Positions 1-9,013 of a stretch of DNA of 64,000 nucleotides are shown here, piece by piece. Source of the DNA: Pseudomonas gingeri (GTDB lineage Bacteria > Pseudomonadota > Gammaproteobacteria > Pseudomonadales > Pseudomonadaceae). Every line of letters starts with the position of its first letter. The first letter of the stretch is position 1. Below the pieces are notes generated by a model. The model did not search any database. It had not been told where the DNA came from and was given only the letters and a program-made list of their open reading frames with translations. Location of the stretch: the NCBI RefSeq assembly GCF_013386165.1, contig NZ_JACAOS010000030.1, positions 1 to 64,000 on the forward strand, read 5' to 3'. The position numbers and the translations under genes were made by a program.

Positions 1-15
1 GGTCATCGTCAAGAT
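1..15 (+). rRNA. rrf: 5S ribosomal RNA, 3' end only (partial)
   Basis: The window opens with the last bases of a 5S gene. They are identical to the 3' end of the complete copy about 220 bases downstream (GGTCATCGTCAAGATT). The rest lies before the window. A terminator follows directly. Confidence 0.85.
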
Positions 16-27
16 TAAATTCAGAAA

Positions 28-60
28 CCCCAATTGCGAAAGCGATTGGGGTTTTGTTTT
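28..60 (+). terminator. Rho-independent terminator after the first 5S gene
   Basis: A 10-bp stem (28-37 with 42-51, one G-U pair) closes a GAAA tetraloop and is followed by TTTTGTTTT. This is a classic intrinsic terminator at the end of the first 5S copy. Confidence 0.9.
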
Positions 61-118
61 TAGTAGAAGTTCCCGATTTTGCTGACACGCCCTCCAGTGG
101 CGGGTCTGGCCACAGAAT

Positions 119-237
119 TTCTTGACGACCATAGAGCATTGGAACCACCTGATCCCATCCCGAACTCAGTAGTGAAACGATGCATCGCCGATGGTAGTGT
201 GGGGTTTCCCCATGTGAGAGTAGGTCATCGTCAAGAT
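119..237 (+). rRNA. rrf: 5S ribosomal RNA, second tandem copy
   Basis: This is a complete Pseudomonas-type 5S rRNA. The terminal helix is CTTGACGA (121-128) with TCGTCAAG (228-235), and the conserved GATCCCATCCCGAACTCAG and CGATGGTAGTGTGGGG segments are present. It lies about 60 bases after the terminator of the previous copy, so the rRNA operon ends in two 5S genes. The exact ends are uncertain by a few bases. Confidence 0.95.
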
Positions 238-249
238 TGAATTCCGAAA

Positions 250-286
250 CCCCCGTCTGCTTACGCAGACGGGGGTTTTGTTTTTG
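250..286 (+). terminator. Rho-independent terminator after the second 5S gene
   Basis: A perfect 11-bp G+C-rich stem (250-260 with 265-275) with a TTAC loop is followed by TTTTGTTTTT. It ends the rRNA operon. Confidence 0.93.
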
Positions 287-457
287 GGCACGCAAAAAGC
301 CTCCAGACATTTCCGGAAATGAGTTAAGTTTTCTCCCCATGGTGCCGACAGCATGGTGAGCAATGCGTGCACCAAAGTAGAGCAGCCAAAGAACGCAGCC
401 TACGCGCACAACGAATGTTGTACTCGCACGCATCCCCACTTTCGGCATAAGAAGTCT

Positions 458-2344
458 ATGACAATGAATCTCAAGTTCAGCCATAAAATCCTTTTGGCCG
501 CCTCCGGTGTCGTGGTTCTCGCCTTTGCGCTGTTTACGTTCTACAACGACTATCTACAGCGCAGTACCATCCGGCAGAACCTCGAGTCCTCCATCCAGCA
601 AGCCGGTGACCTGACCGCCAGCAGCGTGCAGAACTGGTTGGGCGGGCGGATCCTGGTACTGGAGAACCTGGCGCAGAACGTTGCCCATCAGGGCAGCAAG
701 GCCGATTACCCGGGGTTGGTCGATCAACCGGCGTTGACCTCCAACTTCCAGTTCACCTATGTCGGTCAGACCGATGGCACCTTCACCCAGCGTCCCGATG
801 CGAAGATGCCCGACGGCTACGACCCGCGTCAGCGTCCCTGGTACAAGTCCGCCGTCGTCGCGGACAAGACCATGCTCACGCCGCCCTACATGGCCTCGGT
901 CGGCGGGTTGGTGGTGACCATCGCCCTCCCGGTGAAGAGCAACGGGCAACTGCTCGGTGTGGTGGGTGGTGACCTGAGCCTGGAAACCTTGGTGAAGATC
1001 ATCAACTCGGTAGACTTCGGCGGCATTGGCCAGGCCTTCCTGGTCAGTGGCGACGGCCAGGTAATCGTCAGCCCGGACAAAGACCAGGTGATGAAGAACC
1101 TCAAGGACATCTACCCGGGTTCCAGCCTGCGCATTGCCAAAGGCATCCAGGAAGTTACCCTGAACAATCAGGAGCGGATTATCTCGTTCACGCCTGTGGT
1201 GGGGTTGCCTTCGGCGGATTGGTACATCGGCCTGTCCATTGATCGAGACAAGGCCTACGCGCCACTCAGCAAGTTCCGCACATCGGCGGTGATCGCGATG
1301 TTGATTGCCGTGGTGGCAATCGCAGTGCTGCTGACCCTGTTGATCCAGTTCCTGATGCGTCCGTTGACCACCATGGGTCGTGCGATGCAGGACATTGCCC
1401 AGGGCGAAGGCGACCTGACCCGTCGCCTGACCATCGAGAACAAGGACGAATTCGGCGAGCTCGCCGGTTCGTTCAACCAGTTCGTCGAGCGGATTCATGC
1501 ATCCATCAGTGAAGTGTCCTCGGCCACACGCCAGGTGCATGATTTGTCCCAGCGGGTGATGAACTCGTCGAATGCCTCGATCGTCGGCTCCGATGAGCAA
1601 AGCGCGCGGACCAACAGCGTGGCGGCGGCGATCAACGAATTGGGGGCGGCGACCCAGGAAATCGCCCGCAATGCCGCGGACGCTTCGCAACACGCCAGCG
1701 GTGCCAGCGAGCAGGCCGATGACGGGCGTCAGGTGGTGGAAAAAACCATCCTGGCGATGACCGAGTTGTCGCAGAAGATCAGCCTGTCCTGCACCCAGAT
1801 CGAAACGCTGAACGCCAGCACCGACAACATCGGGCACATTCTCGATGTGATCAAGGGCATCTCCCAGCAGACCAACTTGTTGGCCCTCAACGCGGCGATT
1901 GAAGCGGCGCGGGCGGGTGAAGCGGGGCGTGGGTTTGCCGTGGTAGCCGATGAGGTGCGTAACCTGGCCCACCGGACCCAGGAATCGGCGGAGGAGATCC
2001 ACAAGATGATCACCTCGTTGCAGGTCGGTTCGCGGGAAGCGGTGACCACGATGAATGCCAGCCAGGTTTCCAGCGAAGAGAGTGTTGAAGTCGCCAACCA
2101 GGCCGGCGCCCGTCTGGTCAGCGTGACCCAGCGGATTACCGAGATCGATGGGATGAACCAGTCGGTGGCGGCCGCGACCGAAGAGCAGACCGCGGTGGTG
2201 GAAACCCTCAACGTCGATATCAACCAGATCAACCTGCTGAATCAGCAGGGTGTGGCCAACCTGAATGAAACCTTGAAGGACTGCGATGCACTGGCGCAAC
2301 AGGCCAGCCGGTTGAAGCAGTTGGTGGACAGTTTCCGGATCTGA
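458..2344 (+). CDS. Methyl-accepting chemotaxis protein with amino-acid-binding dCache domain (PctA/B/C-like)
   Basis: Inner-membrane chemoreceptor of 628 residues. TM1 is at about 10-30, followed by a periplasmic dCache domain (35-275), TM2 (about 280-305), a HAMP domain and a long cytoplasmic signalling helix with the hairpin tip around QTNLLALNAAIEAARAGE. Counting from this start, Y101, R126, W128, Y129, Y144 and D172 fall almost exactly on the published amino-acid motif of PctA from P. aeruginosa. An L-amino-acid ligand is therefore likely, although the precise spectrum cannot be read. The open frame extends up to 353, but the extra 35 residues look like non-coding sequence. The ATG at 464 is another possible start. 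The gene stands alone; a REP hairpin separates it from the convergent mgo operon. Confidence 0.93.
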   Translation: MTMNLKFSHKILLAASGVVVLAFALFTFYNDYLQRSTIRQNLESSIQQAGDLTASSVQNWLGGRILVLENLAQNVAHQGSKADYPGLVDQPALTSNFQFTYVGQTDGTFTQRPDAKMPDGYDPRQRPWYKSAVVADKTMLTPPYMASVGGLVVTIALPVKSNGQLLGVVGGDLSLETLVKIINSVDFGGIGQAFLVSGDGQVIVSPDKDQVMKNLKDIYPGSSLRIAKGIQEVTLNNQERIISFTPVVGLPSADWYIGLSIDRDKAYAPLSKFRTSAVIAMLIAVVAIAVLLTLLIQFLMRPLTTMGRAMQDIAQGEGDLTRRLTIENKDEFGELAGSFNQFVERIHASISEVSSATRQVHDLSQRVMNSSNASIVGSDEQSARTNSVAAAINELGAATQEIARNAADASQHASGASEQADDGRQVVEKTILAMTELSQKISLSCTQIETLNASTDNIGHILDVIKGISQQTNLLALNAAIEAARAGEAGRGFAVVADEVRNLAHRTQESAEEIHKMITSLQVGSREAVTTMNASQVSSEESVEVANQAGARLVSVTQRITEIDGMNQSVAAATEEQTAVVETLNVDINQINLLNQQGVANLNETLKDCDALAQQASRLKQLVDSFRI

Positions 2345-2350
2345 GTCCCC

Positions 2351-2436
2351 GTAGGAGCCGGCTTGCTGGCGATAAGGACGCTGCGGTGTTTCAGGCAGAC
2401 CGCGTTATCGTTCATCGCCAGCAAGCCGGCTCCTAC
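2351..2436. repeat. REP pair (inverted) between convergent genes
   Basis: Two 23-base REP copies lie in opposite orientation (2351-2373 and 2414-2436) and are exact reverse complements. They fill the space between two convergent genes and can form a long hairpin, so they may also stop transcription from both sides. Confidence 0.85.
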
Positions 2437-2487
2437 AGTTCCGCTTTCCACGGATCATTCCGCTCCTACAGGTAACAGCGGCCCCTG

Positions 2488-2955
2488 TCAGGCCAGCAAC
2501 GTCCGCACATTGTTCATCGCATCATCGGCAAACCCCTGCACAAAACTGCGGAACCCCGGCAACGCCTCCTCGCCACCGGTCGCCGGTTCGGCAATGATGG
2601 TCCAGGTCGCCCGGCTGCGATCGGCATCCAGCGCCTCGACGGTCATCGCCGCCCACAACTGGCCAACCCCCAGGGTGTTGTAGATCGTCGTCCAGGTCAT
2701 CCGCCGCGCCTGCTCGTCCCGCGAGTTGAGCTGCTCGACCACCAGGTTGCCATCCTTGAAGAATTTCTTGCGCAGCGAGCCGACGCCTTCGCCGGTTGTT
2801 TCGGTGTGCTCCAGCGCCGTGATAAAGGCCGCGAATCCACCGAAATCGCCGACCACGGCCCAGACCGAGGCGGCGTCGCGGGCAATCTCCACCGATGACA
2901 CCAGCGGGCTGCCCTGTGGGTTGCGGATCAGGCTATCGGGTTGCAGGTTGTTCAT
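2488..2955 (-). CDS. mgoD: SRPBCC-family (polyketide cyclase/START-like) protein MgoD/PvfD
   Basis: Small soluble protein of 155 residues with the SRPBCC layout: an N-terminal beta strand (SSVEIARDAASVWAVVGDF), a central GxGSLRKKFF segment, and a C-terminal helix after the last strands. It is the last gene of the mgoBCAD order known from P. syringae (pvfABCD in P. entomophila), where the fourth gene encodes a polyketide-cyclase-like protein. Its chemical role in the pathway is not settled. The ATG at 2955 is chosen because AAGGAG stands just before it; the longer open frame upstream overlaps mgoA and is not protein-like. It starts 28 bases after the mgoA stop. Confidence 0.82.
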   Translation of the reverse strand: MNNLQPDSLIRNPQGSPLVSSVEIARDAASVWAVVGDFGGFAAFITALEHTETTGEGVGSLRKKFFKDGNLVVEQLNSRDEQARRMTWTTIYNTLGVGQLWAAMTVEALDADRSRATWTIIAEPATGGEEALPGFRSFVQGFADDAMNNVRTLLA

Positions 2956-2983
2956 GATGTAACTCCTTGTGGGTGGGGGTGAA

Positions 2984-5900
2984 TCAGATGAATTGGATCT
3001 GTTTGAGGTAGTCGCAGCCCTTGCGCAGCAGCGCCGGGGTCTTGGCCGGGTATTGTTCGCCCATCTCGCGCACGCCGGCGGCGGCATGGGCATGGCCGAT
3101 GGCCGAGATATCGCCGATGTCCTCTTCGAAACCGTTGAGGTAGAACCCCAGGACTTCGAACAGCGCATTAGCGCTATCGACCCGATGCAGTTGGCCTTGC
3201 CAGTCGGCGACACTGACCAGCTGGAAGTCGTGGCCGGCTTCGCGGAACGAGGCCATGTAGTCGGCCCAGCTCAGGGGTTGCGGGTTATGCAGGTTGAACA
3301 CCCCGTGGGTGCTGGTCCGTCGCCCGTGCACGGCGATAAAGCGGGCGAGGAAGTCCACCGGCATCAGGTCGAAATTGAGCTCCAGGGCGGGCACCTGGCC
3401 CAACTGCAATGAGCCCTTGAGCATCAACATCAGTCGGTTCTTGTGGGGCTGGCTGACGCCGGTGCGGCTGTTGAAACTGATATTGCCGGGCCGGTACAGG
3501 TTGACCCAGGCGCCTTGCTCGCGAGCCCGCTGCAGAATCCGCTCGCCGACCCACTTGCTCAGGTTGTAGCCGTTGCGGATGTAGATCGGCGGTGTCTGCG
3601 CCGCCGGTTGCTCGAGCACCCGGCCCTCGGCATCGACGCTGCTGGAGGCCGACAGCGTCGAGACGAAGTTGAAGATTTTCTTGCTACGGCCTTCGCACAG
3701 GCGCAGGCATTCGAACAGCGGGTCGACGTTGTCCGGTGCCAGCGACTCGTAGTCGAGCACGTGATTGACGTTGGCCGCGTTGTGCACCAAGGCGCCGAAC
3801 TCGCGGTCGATCCGCTCGTAGACCGCTGGTGCCAATCCCAACTGCGCGCGTGTCAGGTCGGCGGCGTAGACTCGCACCCGGCTCAGGTCCAGATGCTCCA
3901 GGCGGTTTTCCCGCAGGGCCCGGGCAAAGCGTTCGCTCGCCGGCTCCGTCTTGCTGTCGCGGACCAGGCAGGCGACCTCGACGGCCCCGCCGGCCAGCAG
4001 GGCCTCGACCAGATGGACGCCGACAAAACTGTTGGCCCCGGTCACCACCACCTTGTTGACGTCGCCGGCGCGATCGGCGGCCAGCACGTTCAGGCCCAGC
4101 TCACGGGAGACGTCGGTCAGGATCTGTTCGCTCAGCGCCTGGGTGGTGGCCGTGCCGCCGACCAGCAGCGCCAGCCGGCACAGGGTCGGTTCCTCGATAA
4201 AGCGGTTGATGGAGATGCCCCGGCCATACTGTTCGCGGATCCCCAGCAGCATCTTCGACAACAGGATCGAGTGACCGCCCAGGTTGAAGAAACTCTCGTC
4301 GGTGGAAATATCCTCGACCGGCAATTCCAGCAGCTCGGCCCAGAGCGTCAGCAAGCGACTTTCGTCCGCCGTGGCGGGCAGCCGGCGGCGGCTGTTTTCC
4401 GGTGTCTCCACCGGCAGCTTGAGCAGCGCTGCGCGGTCGATCTTGCCGTTGCTGGCCGAGGGCATGTCGGCCAGCTCGGTGTAGACGGTCGGTTGCATAT
4501 AGTCCGGCAGATAGCGTTCGGCATGCTGCCTGAGGGCCTCTTGTCCGGCGGCGGACTGCGGCTGGCTCATGAAGGCCAGTATCCGCCGCCGGGGATCGAT
4601 GACCACCGCGATCTGCCGGTACAGCCGGCTGTCGCGCAGGCACTGTTCGATCTCCTCCGGCTCGACCCGGAAGCCGCGAATTTTCACCTGATTGTCCCGG
4701 CGCCCGCACAGCTCGATGCCTTCGCCGGTCCACTTGGCCATGTCGCCGGTGCGGTAGGCGCGCAGGCTGTCGCTCTGGCCCAGGGTCAGTTGCAGGTAAC
4801 TGTCGGCGGTCTTGCCGGGGTTGTTCAGGTAACCGAGGCCGACCCCGGGCCCGACGATATACAGCTCGCCGACGGTCTGCTCGGTGACCGGCTGGCGCTG
4901 CTCGTCGAGAATCAGCACCTGGCTGTTGGCAATGGGCTGGCCCAGGCTACGATTGCCGGAGCCGGCCTGGAACTGCCTGGCGGTGACCAGCACGGTGGCC
5001 TCGGTGGGCCCGTAGAGGTTGTAGAAATGACACTGCGCCGCGAGCTTCTCGATGACATCCGGTTCGCAGACGTCGCCGCCGGTCATCACATGGCTCAGGC
5101 CCAGGGGGCTGTCCAGCGGCAGGATGCTCAACAGCGCCGGCGGCAGGAAGGCATGGCTGAGGCGTTGCCCGCGAATCAGTGCCAGCAGTTGCAAGGGATC
5201 GCGGCGCTGGTCCTCAGTGGGCACCACCAACTCCGCACCGCGGACCAGGGTCGGGAAAATATCGATCAGCGACGAGTCGAAACTCAAGGTGGAGAACTGC
5301 AGGACCCGGCTCTTTTCGCTGAGCTGCACATAGTCGGCATACCAGGCGGTGAAGTGGCTGAGGTTGTGCTGGCTGAGCAGCACGCCTTTGGGTTGTCCGG
5401 TGGTGCCCGAGGTATAGAGCGCCAGGCAGGGTGCCTGGGGGGCGCGTACCTGGCGCACCAGGGGCTGATCGGTCGGTTGTTGCGCCAGGCTGCGGACATC
5501 CAGGGCCGGCAGATGCTCGGCCAGTGGCGATTGCCCGTCGTGCAGCAACAGGCTGGCGCCGGCATCCTTGAGGACGAACAGTTGGCGTTGCAGCGGGTGG
5601 CCCGGGTCCAGCGGCAGATACACCGCGCCAGCCCCGAGAATGGCCAGGATGCTGGCGTACAACGCGGCACTCTTGTGCTGGCAGAGCCCGATCACCGGCG
5701 GCTCGGCGAAAGGTCCCAGGACGTCGAGCCGGGCCAGCAGTGCTTGCTGGATCGTTCGGCTCAGGTCGTGCAGCTCCCGATAGCTCAGCGACACCCCGTC
5801 CAGGGTCAGTGCAGGGCGGTCGGCGAAGTGCAGCAGGCTGGCTTCGATATGTTCGATGACCGAGACCTGGGCCAGGGCCAGCAATTCGGGACGTGCGGTC

Positions 5901-6427
5901 CGGTTGAAACGATGCTCGAAGGCCAGCGTCTCAAGCCTGCACAGGTCCTGTTCCGGGTGCGCCGAGACCGAGGGCAATGTGGCGGCCTCGGAAAAGTACT
6001 CGGCATCGCGGGAATAGCGACTGACCTGCAAAGCCACCTGCTCCACCAGGGCCTGGATCGCGGCGAGGCGTAGCGCCTGGCCGTTCCCCGAGCCGTCCTG
6101 GTCGACGCCCAGGCGTTGGATCAGGCGACTTCCAGCATCTTCGACCAGGCGGCAAAGCAGGTTCAGTTCGGGCAGGCCCTGGGGCGTTGGCGGGCCTTGT
6201 TCCAGGCGCAGGGCCAGGTGCAGGCAGGCACCGAGGTCACGCCGCCAACTGGCGGGCAACGCCAGGCTGCCATCTTCGATCAACAGATCCGCCGCGCCCG
6301 GCGGTTGTGCTTCGATGGCTTGTGCATGACTCAGGCGTTGAATCGAATGACCGTGCTGTTCCAGCTCGCGGAGCAATTCATCCAGCGCCTGGCTGCTGCC
6401 GACGAGCAAAAGGGTGAGACGTCTCAT
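2984..6427 (-). CDS. mgoA: Single-module NRPS with terminal reductase domain (A-T-R), MgoA/PvfC
   Basis: Peptide synthetase of 1147 residues. An N-terminal region of about 200 residues without a recognisable condensation domain is followed by an adenylation domain (A3 core YTSGTTGQPKG at about 335-346, YGPTEAT, YRTGD, NGKIDR). Next come a thiolation domain (LGGHS, phosphopantetheine serine S720) and a Rossmann-type thioester reductase (TGANSFVG near 795; Y954 and K958 of YxxxK). By eye against GrsA the pocket reads D-S-I-A-M-G-L-V-L-K, which matches no standard code I know. In mgo/pvf-type pathways this enzyme loads and reductively releases a branched amino acid to give leudiazen/valdiazen-like diazeniumdiolates and pyrazine N-oxides. 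AAGGAG precedes the ATG. Confidence 0.9.
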   Translation of the reverse strand: MRRLTLLLVGSSQALDELLRELEQHGHSIQRLSHAQAIEAQPPGAADLLIEDGSLALPASWRRDLGACLHLALRLEQGPPTPQGLPELNLLCRLVEDAGSRLIQRLGVDQDGSGNGQALRLAAIQALVEQVALQVSRYSRDAEYFSEAATLPSVSAHPEQDLCRLETLAFEHRFNRTARPELLALAQVSVIEHIEASLLHFADRPALTLDGVSLSYRELHDLSRTIQQALLARLDVLGPFAEPPVIGLCQHKSAALYASILAILGAGAVYLPLDPGHPLQRQLFVLKDAGASLLLHDGQSPLAEHLPALDVRSLAQQPTDQPLVRQVRAPQAPCLALYTSGTTGQPKGVLLSQHNLSHFTAWYADYVQLSEKSRVLQFSTLSFDSSLIDIFPTLVRGAELVVPTEDQRRDPLQLLALIRGQRLSHAFLPPALLSILPLDSPLGLSHVMTGGDVCEPDVIEKLAAQCHFYNLYGPTEATVLVTARQFQAGSGNRSLGQPIANSQVLILDEQRQPVTEQTVGELYIVGPGVGLGYLNNPGKTADSYLQLTLGQSDSLRAYRTGDMAKWTGEGIELCGRRDNQVKIRGFRVEPEEIEQCLRDSRLYRQIAVVIDPRRRILAFMSQPQSAAGQEALRQHAERYLPDYMQPTVYTELADMPSASNGKIDRAALLKLPVETPENSRRRLPATADESRLLTLWAELLELPVEDISTDESFFNLGGHSILLSKMLLGIREQYGRGISINRFIEEPTLCRLALLVGGTATTQALSEQILTDVSRELGLNVLAADRAGDVNKVVVTGANSFVGVHLVEALLAGGAVEVACLVRDSKTEPASERFARALRENRLEHLDLSRVRVYAADLTRAQLGLAPAVYERIDREFGALVHNAANVNHVLDYESLAPDNVDPLFECLRLCEGRSKKIFNFVSTLSASSSVDAEGRVLEQPAAQTPPIYIRNGYNLSKWVGERILQRAREQGAWVNLYRPGNISFNSRTGVSQPHKNRLMLMLKGSLQLGQVPALELNFDLMPVDFLARFIAVHGRRTSTHGVFNLHNPQPLSWADYMASFREAGHDFQLVSVADWQGQLHRVDSANALFEVLGFYLNGFEEDIGDISAIGHAHAAAGVREMGEQYPAKTPALLRKGCDYLKQIQFI

Positions 6428-6441
6428 GATGATCTCCTTGG

Positions 6442-7371
6442 CTAGATCAGGTAGTCGCTCAAGGCGTCCTGAACACAGGGCGAATCGAGCAGCGAGCTGT
6501 TGCGCAGGAAGCGCACGATATTGATCACCAGCGGATGGTGGCGATTGATCGGATACGCCAGCCCCGATGCCTCGCGCCTGAGGGCCTGGCGAATCTCTTC
6601 ACTTACCGGCAGGTGCTCGATCACGCGAAAGTCGAAGGCCTTCTGGATGTCATTGGTCAGGTAATGCACGATGAACACCGGCAGGATCTGCGCGATCAGA
6701 TCGCGGTCGTCCTCGCTCGCGGTCTGCCAGTAGATCCGCACCAGCCGGGTCCAGAACCCGGCATGCCGGCCTTCGTCGAGCAGGTGGTCGGCCATCAGGC
6801 CCTTGATCGAGGGCTTGATCGTCTCGTCCTTGGCAAAGGCCGCAACATCGTTGGTCACGGTGTTTTCCGAAATCGCCACGCAGATCAGTTCCATGGCCGC
6901 CTGCAAATGCTCGGGGGCCATGCCCATGGCCGCCGGTATCGCCCGGCTCAGCTCGATTTCCTCGGGCAGTGCGAGGGGCTCGATGCCGGTCATGGCCACG
7001 GTCTGCTGCATGAAGTCCATGGCCACCAGGGCGTGATAATCCTCGTCCACCACCACGGTCATGGCGTCATAACGACAGGCGAACGGGAAGGCGATCGGGA
7101 AACGCCCCTTGGCAATGCTGCGCGCCGTACGGTCGACGATATCGGTCTCGAAAATCACCACGTCGTTGATGAATTTGTAGAGGCTCTGCAGCAGCACGAA
7201 ATCTCGCTGCTCCGGGCACAGGGTCAGGAAGCTTTCGCTGCTGACCAGCGGCTGGCGACTCAACGGATAGATCAGCCGGTCGTCGTCCTCGAGCAGGCGC
7301 CGTGGACGGGTGCGGATGCTGGCGCGACTTTCCCAGGACTCGGCGAAGGAGGTGTACTCGGCGGCGTTCAT
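6442..7371 (-). CDS. mgoC: AurF-like diiron N-oxygenase MgoC/PvfB
   Basis: Ferritin-like diiron protein of 309 residues resembling p-aminobenzoate N-oxygenase AurF. Metal-ligand candidates lie in ISENTVTND and in DHLLDEGRHAGFW (the Glu...ExxH pattern). In the mgo/pvf pathway this enzyme oxidises an amine nitrogen on the way to the N-N diazeniumdiolate or pyrazine N-oxide product. The ATG at 7371 overlaps the mgoB stop by 4 bases (ATGA), which indicates translational coupling. The longer frame upstream is a shadow of mgoB. The stop lies 14 bases before mgoA. Confidence 0.88.
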   Translation of the reverse strand: MNAAEYTSFAESWESRASIRTRPRRLLEDDDRLIYPLSRQPLVSSESFLTLCPEQRDFVLLQSLYKFINDVVIFETDIVDRTARSIAKGRFPIAFPFACRYDAMTVVVDEDYHALVAMDFMQQTVAMTGIEPLALPEEIELSRAIPAAMGMAPEHLQAAMELICVAISENTVTNDVAAFAKDETIKPSIKGLMADHLLDEGRHAGFWTRLVRIYWQTASEDDRDLIAQILPVFIVHYLTNDIQKAFDFRVIEHLPVSEEIRQALRREASGLAYPINRHHPLVINIVRFLRNSSLLDSPCVQDALSDYLI

Positions 7372-8147
7372 GAGATCGCCACCTCGACTGCGCGCTCCTT
7401 CAGGCTCGACTGCAAGCCGTCCCACAGCGCCAGGCGGCTGTCCACGGCCGCCAGGGCGGCGCTGTAGATCTCTGCTTCGCGCTGCGGCTGACCATCCACC
7501 AGGCGTTCCAGCAAGTGTTCGGCCGCCGGTCCATGGTCCTCGGAGTCGACATCGATGTGGCGTTGCAGGTAGTAGCGCAACGTCGGGGCCTGGGCCTGGT
7601 CGATACCCCATTCATCGAGAATGCGTTGGAACATGTGCGGGATAACACTTTCCCGGCCATGCAGAAAGGCTGCGGCGACCTGATGAGCCGAGGCGCCGAG
7701 GGCGATGTCGAGGGTGTTTCTGACAAAGCCGATCACCATCGGTGCGGCGTTTACCGTGCGCAGCGCGGTGTCGACCGTGACGCCTTCACGCAGCAATTCG
7801 ATGAAGCGTTCGATGGCTGCCGTGCTGGCGCCCACCTCGCGCATGGCTTCCAGGTACAACTCGAAGTGGCTGCAATGGCCGGGGCCTTCGCGTTGATCGG
7901 ATTCCTCGCCCAGGACAATCTCATTGATCAGGCGCGCGGCCTGGGGATCCTTGGGGGGGAGCCAGGGCAAGGTGGTACAGGTCAGTTCCTGTTGCAAGCG
8001 CTTGGTCAGCGACATGAAGTCCCAGACCGCAAAGACATGCACTTCCATGAACCGCCGAAGTAGTGAAAGTGAATGGATCTCACTGAATACAGGGTGTTGG
8101 GTCAGTTGTTCTTTACGGGCGTCGAGAAGGGATTTTAGTGCGCTCAT
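7368..8147 (-). CDS. mgoB: Heme-oxygenase-like diiron oxidase (DUF3050) MgoB/PvfA
   Basis: All-helical protein of 259 residues of the DUF3050 / heme-oxygenase-like diiron oxidase (HDO) type. Candidate iron ligands are in HVFAVWDFMSL, EESDQREGPGHCSHFELY, and the C-terminal H-x3-D-x3-H-like segment LQRHIDVDSEDHG. It is the first gene of the operon and the first oxidase of the mgo/pvf order. It probably acts with MgoC in nitrogen oxidation or N-N bond formation; which step each enzyme performs is not evident from sequence. GGTGAT lies 6 bases before the ATG. About 870 bases of non-coding DNA lie upstream. Confidence 0.85.
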   Translation of the reverse strand: MSALKSLLDARKEQLTQHPVFSEIHSLSLLRRFMEVHVFAVWDFMSLTKRLQQELTCTTLPWLPPKDPQAARLINEIVLGEESDQREGPGHCSHFELYLEAMREVGASTAAIERFIELLREGVTVDTALRTVNAAPMVIGFVRNTLDIALGASAHQVAAAFLHGRESVIPHMFQRILDEWGIDQAQAPTLRYYLQRHIDVDSEDHGPAAEHLLERLVDGQPQREAEIYSAALAAVDSRLALWDGLQSSLKERAVEVAIS

Positions 8148-9013
8148 TTAATATCACCACGTGTCTGCGAAGTTGAAAGGGCTGTGACAGGTTGCACGGT
8201 GTCTTCTCATCAATCTGGCGGTAAAGCCGTCGGCATTGGCTAACGGCCGGCCGAACAGAGTCCTCAATAAGAAATTGAAAGTATCGAGAGCAATTACGGC
8301 GTATTTAAAAGACGCCCAGGTGTCATCGTGAAAACGGTTTGAGCGTATTTTGTTTGGTGTTGCGGGGCGCCTATGTCTAGGCTGGCAAAGGCCTTGTTGA
8401 CAGGGGTTGCCCGAAAGCCATTAAAAATTAATACAAATAATCAGCACGGATCAAGTTATTTTTAGAACAATCGTAAGTTGTATTTTTTAACAGGCGAGTG
8501 TTGCCGTGCACACGAGTGATCGCATGTTTTTAGGGGTGAGAGTGCCCCTTCCGAGTCATAACGATCAGAATTTAAATGAATGATTAAATGCCTCATTCAT
8601 ATGGCTCTCAGCGGAGTGGGTTAATAGTTTGATAGGCGTGGCCGATACACGGCTGAACCGTACTTCCGGCGCGTGGAAGTGCTCCTTGGTGAGTGAGGTA
8701 ATCCAAAAGTTACAGGCGCAGAACCGTACGTCACTCGCCCCTTCATTATCGGTGAGCAAGCCTGTGCCCAAACGGGTAGTTCTGCTATCGCCGGAAGAGG
8801 CGAAACCTGTCCGAAGCGGTGAATAGATAGGGTCATCCCGCATGGCAGGGCATGCGCCCAAGCTTTACTTCACGAATCTGCAAAACAGCGGATGACAGCC
8901 TGTCGGCACCGCCGTCGTCGTTCACGGGCAACCCGTCACGTCAGCCCGTGGGCTGGCGTGCACGTCGGTAAAACAGCAGGCCATGGGCACTGCGAGCGTA
9001 TCGGCTCAGGGGA
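8148..9013. other. Long non-coding region upstream of the mgo operon
   Basis: About 866 bases without a convincing gene. The part around 8415-8500 is strikingly A+T-rich compared with the rest of the window and could hold the mgo promoter. No clear -35/-10 pair for the minus strand could be chosen. A plus-strand TTGACA (8396-8401) leads to no gene. Short open frames at 8565-8861 (minus) and 8629-8826 (plus) overlap each other and look non-coding. The length and composition suggest complex regulation of mgo, or remnants of transfer. Confidence 0.6.
8662..8680. repeat. Short inverted repeat in the mgo upstream region
   Basis: ACTTCC-N7-GGAAGT forms a perfect 6-bp inverted repeat. It could be an operator half-site pair or simply chance. 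It stands about 515 bases upstream of mgoB. Confidence 0.3.

Noticed and set aside
554..2299. Minus-strand open frame of 581 codons inside the chemoreceptor
   Set aside because: The sense strand has all chemoreceptor domains and binding residues.
3443..6073. Plus-strand open frame of 876 codons inside mgoA
   Set aside because: The minus strand carries a complete A-T-R NRPS. The plus frame has shadow composition.
8565..8861. Possible 98-residue protein upstream of the mgo operon
   Set aside because: It overlaps another frame on the opposite strand, has no family resemblance and lacks a convincing ribosome site.
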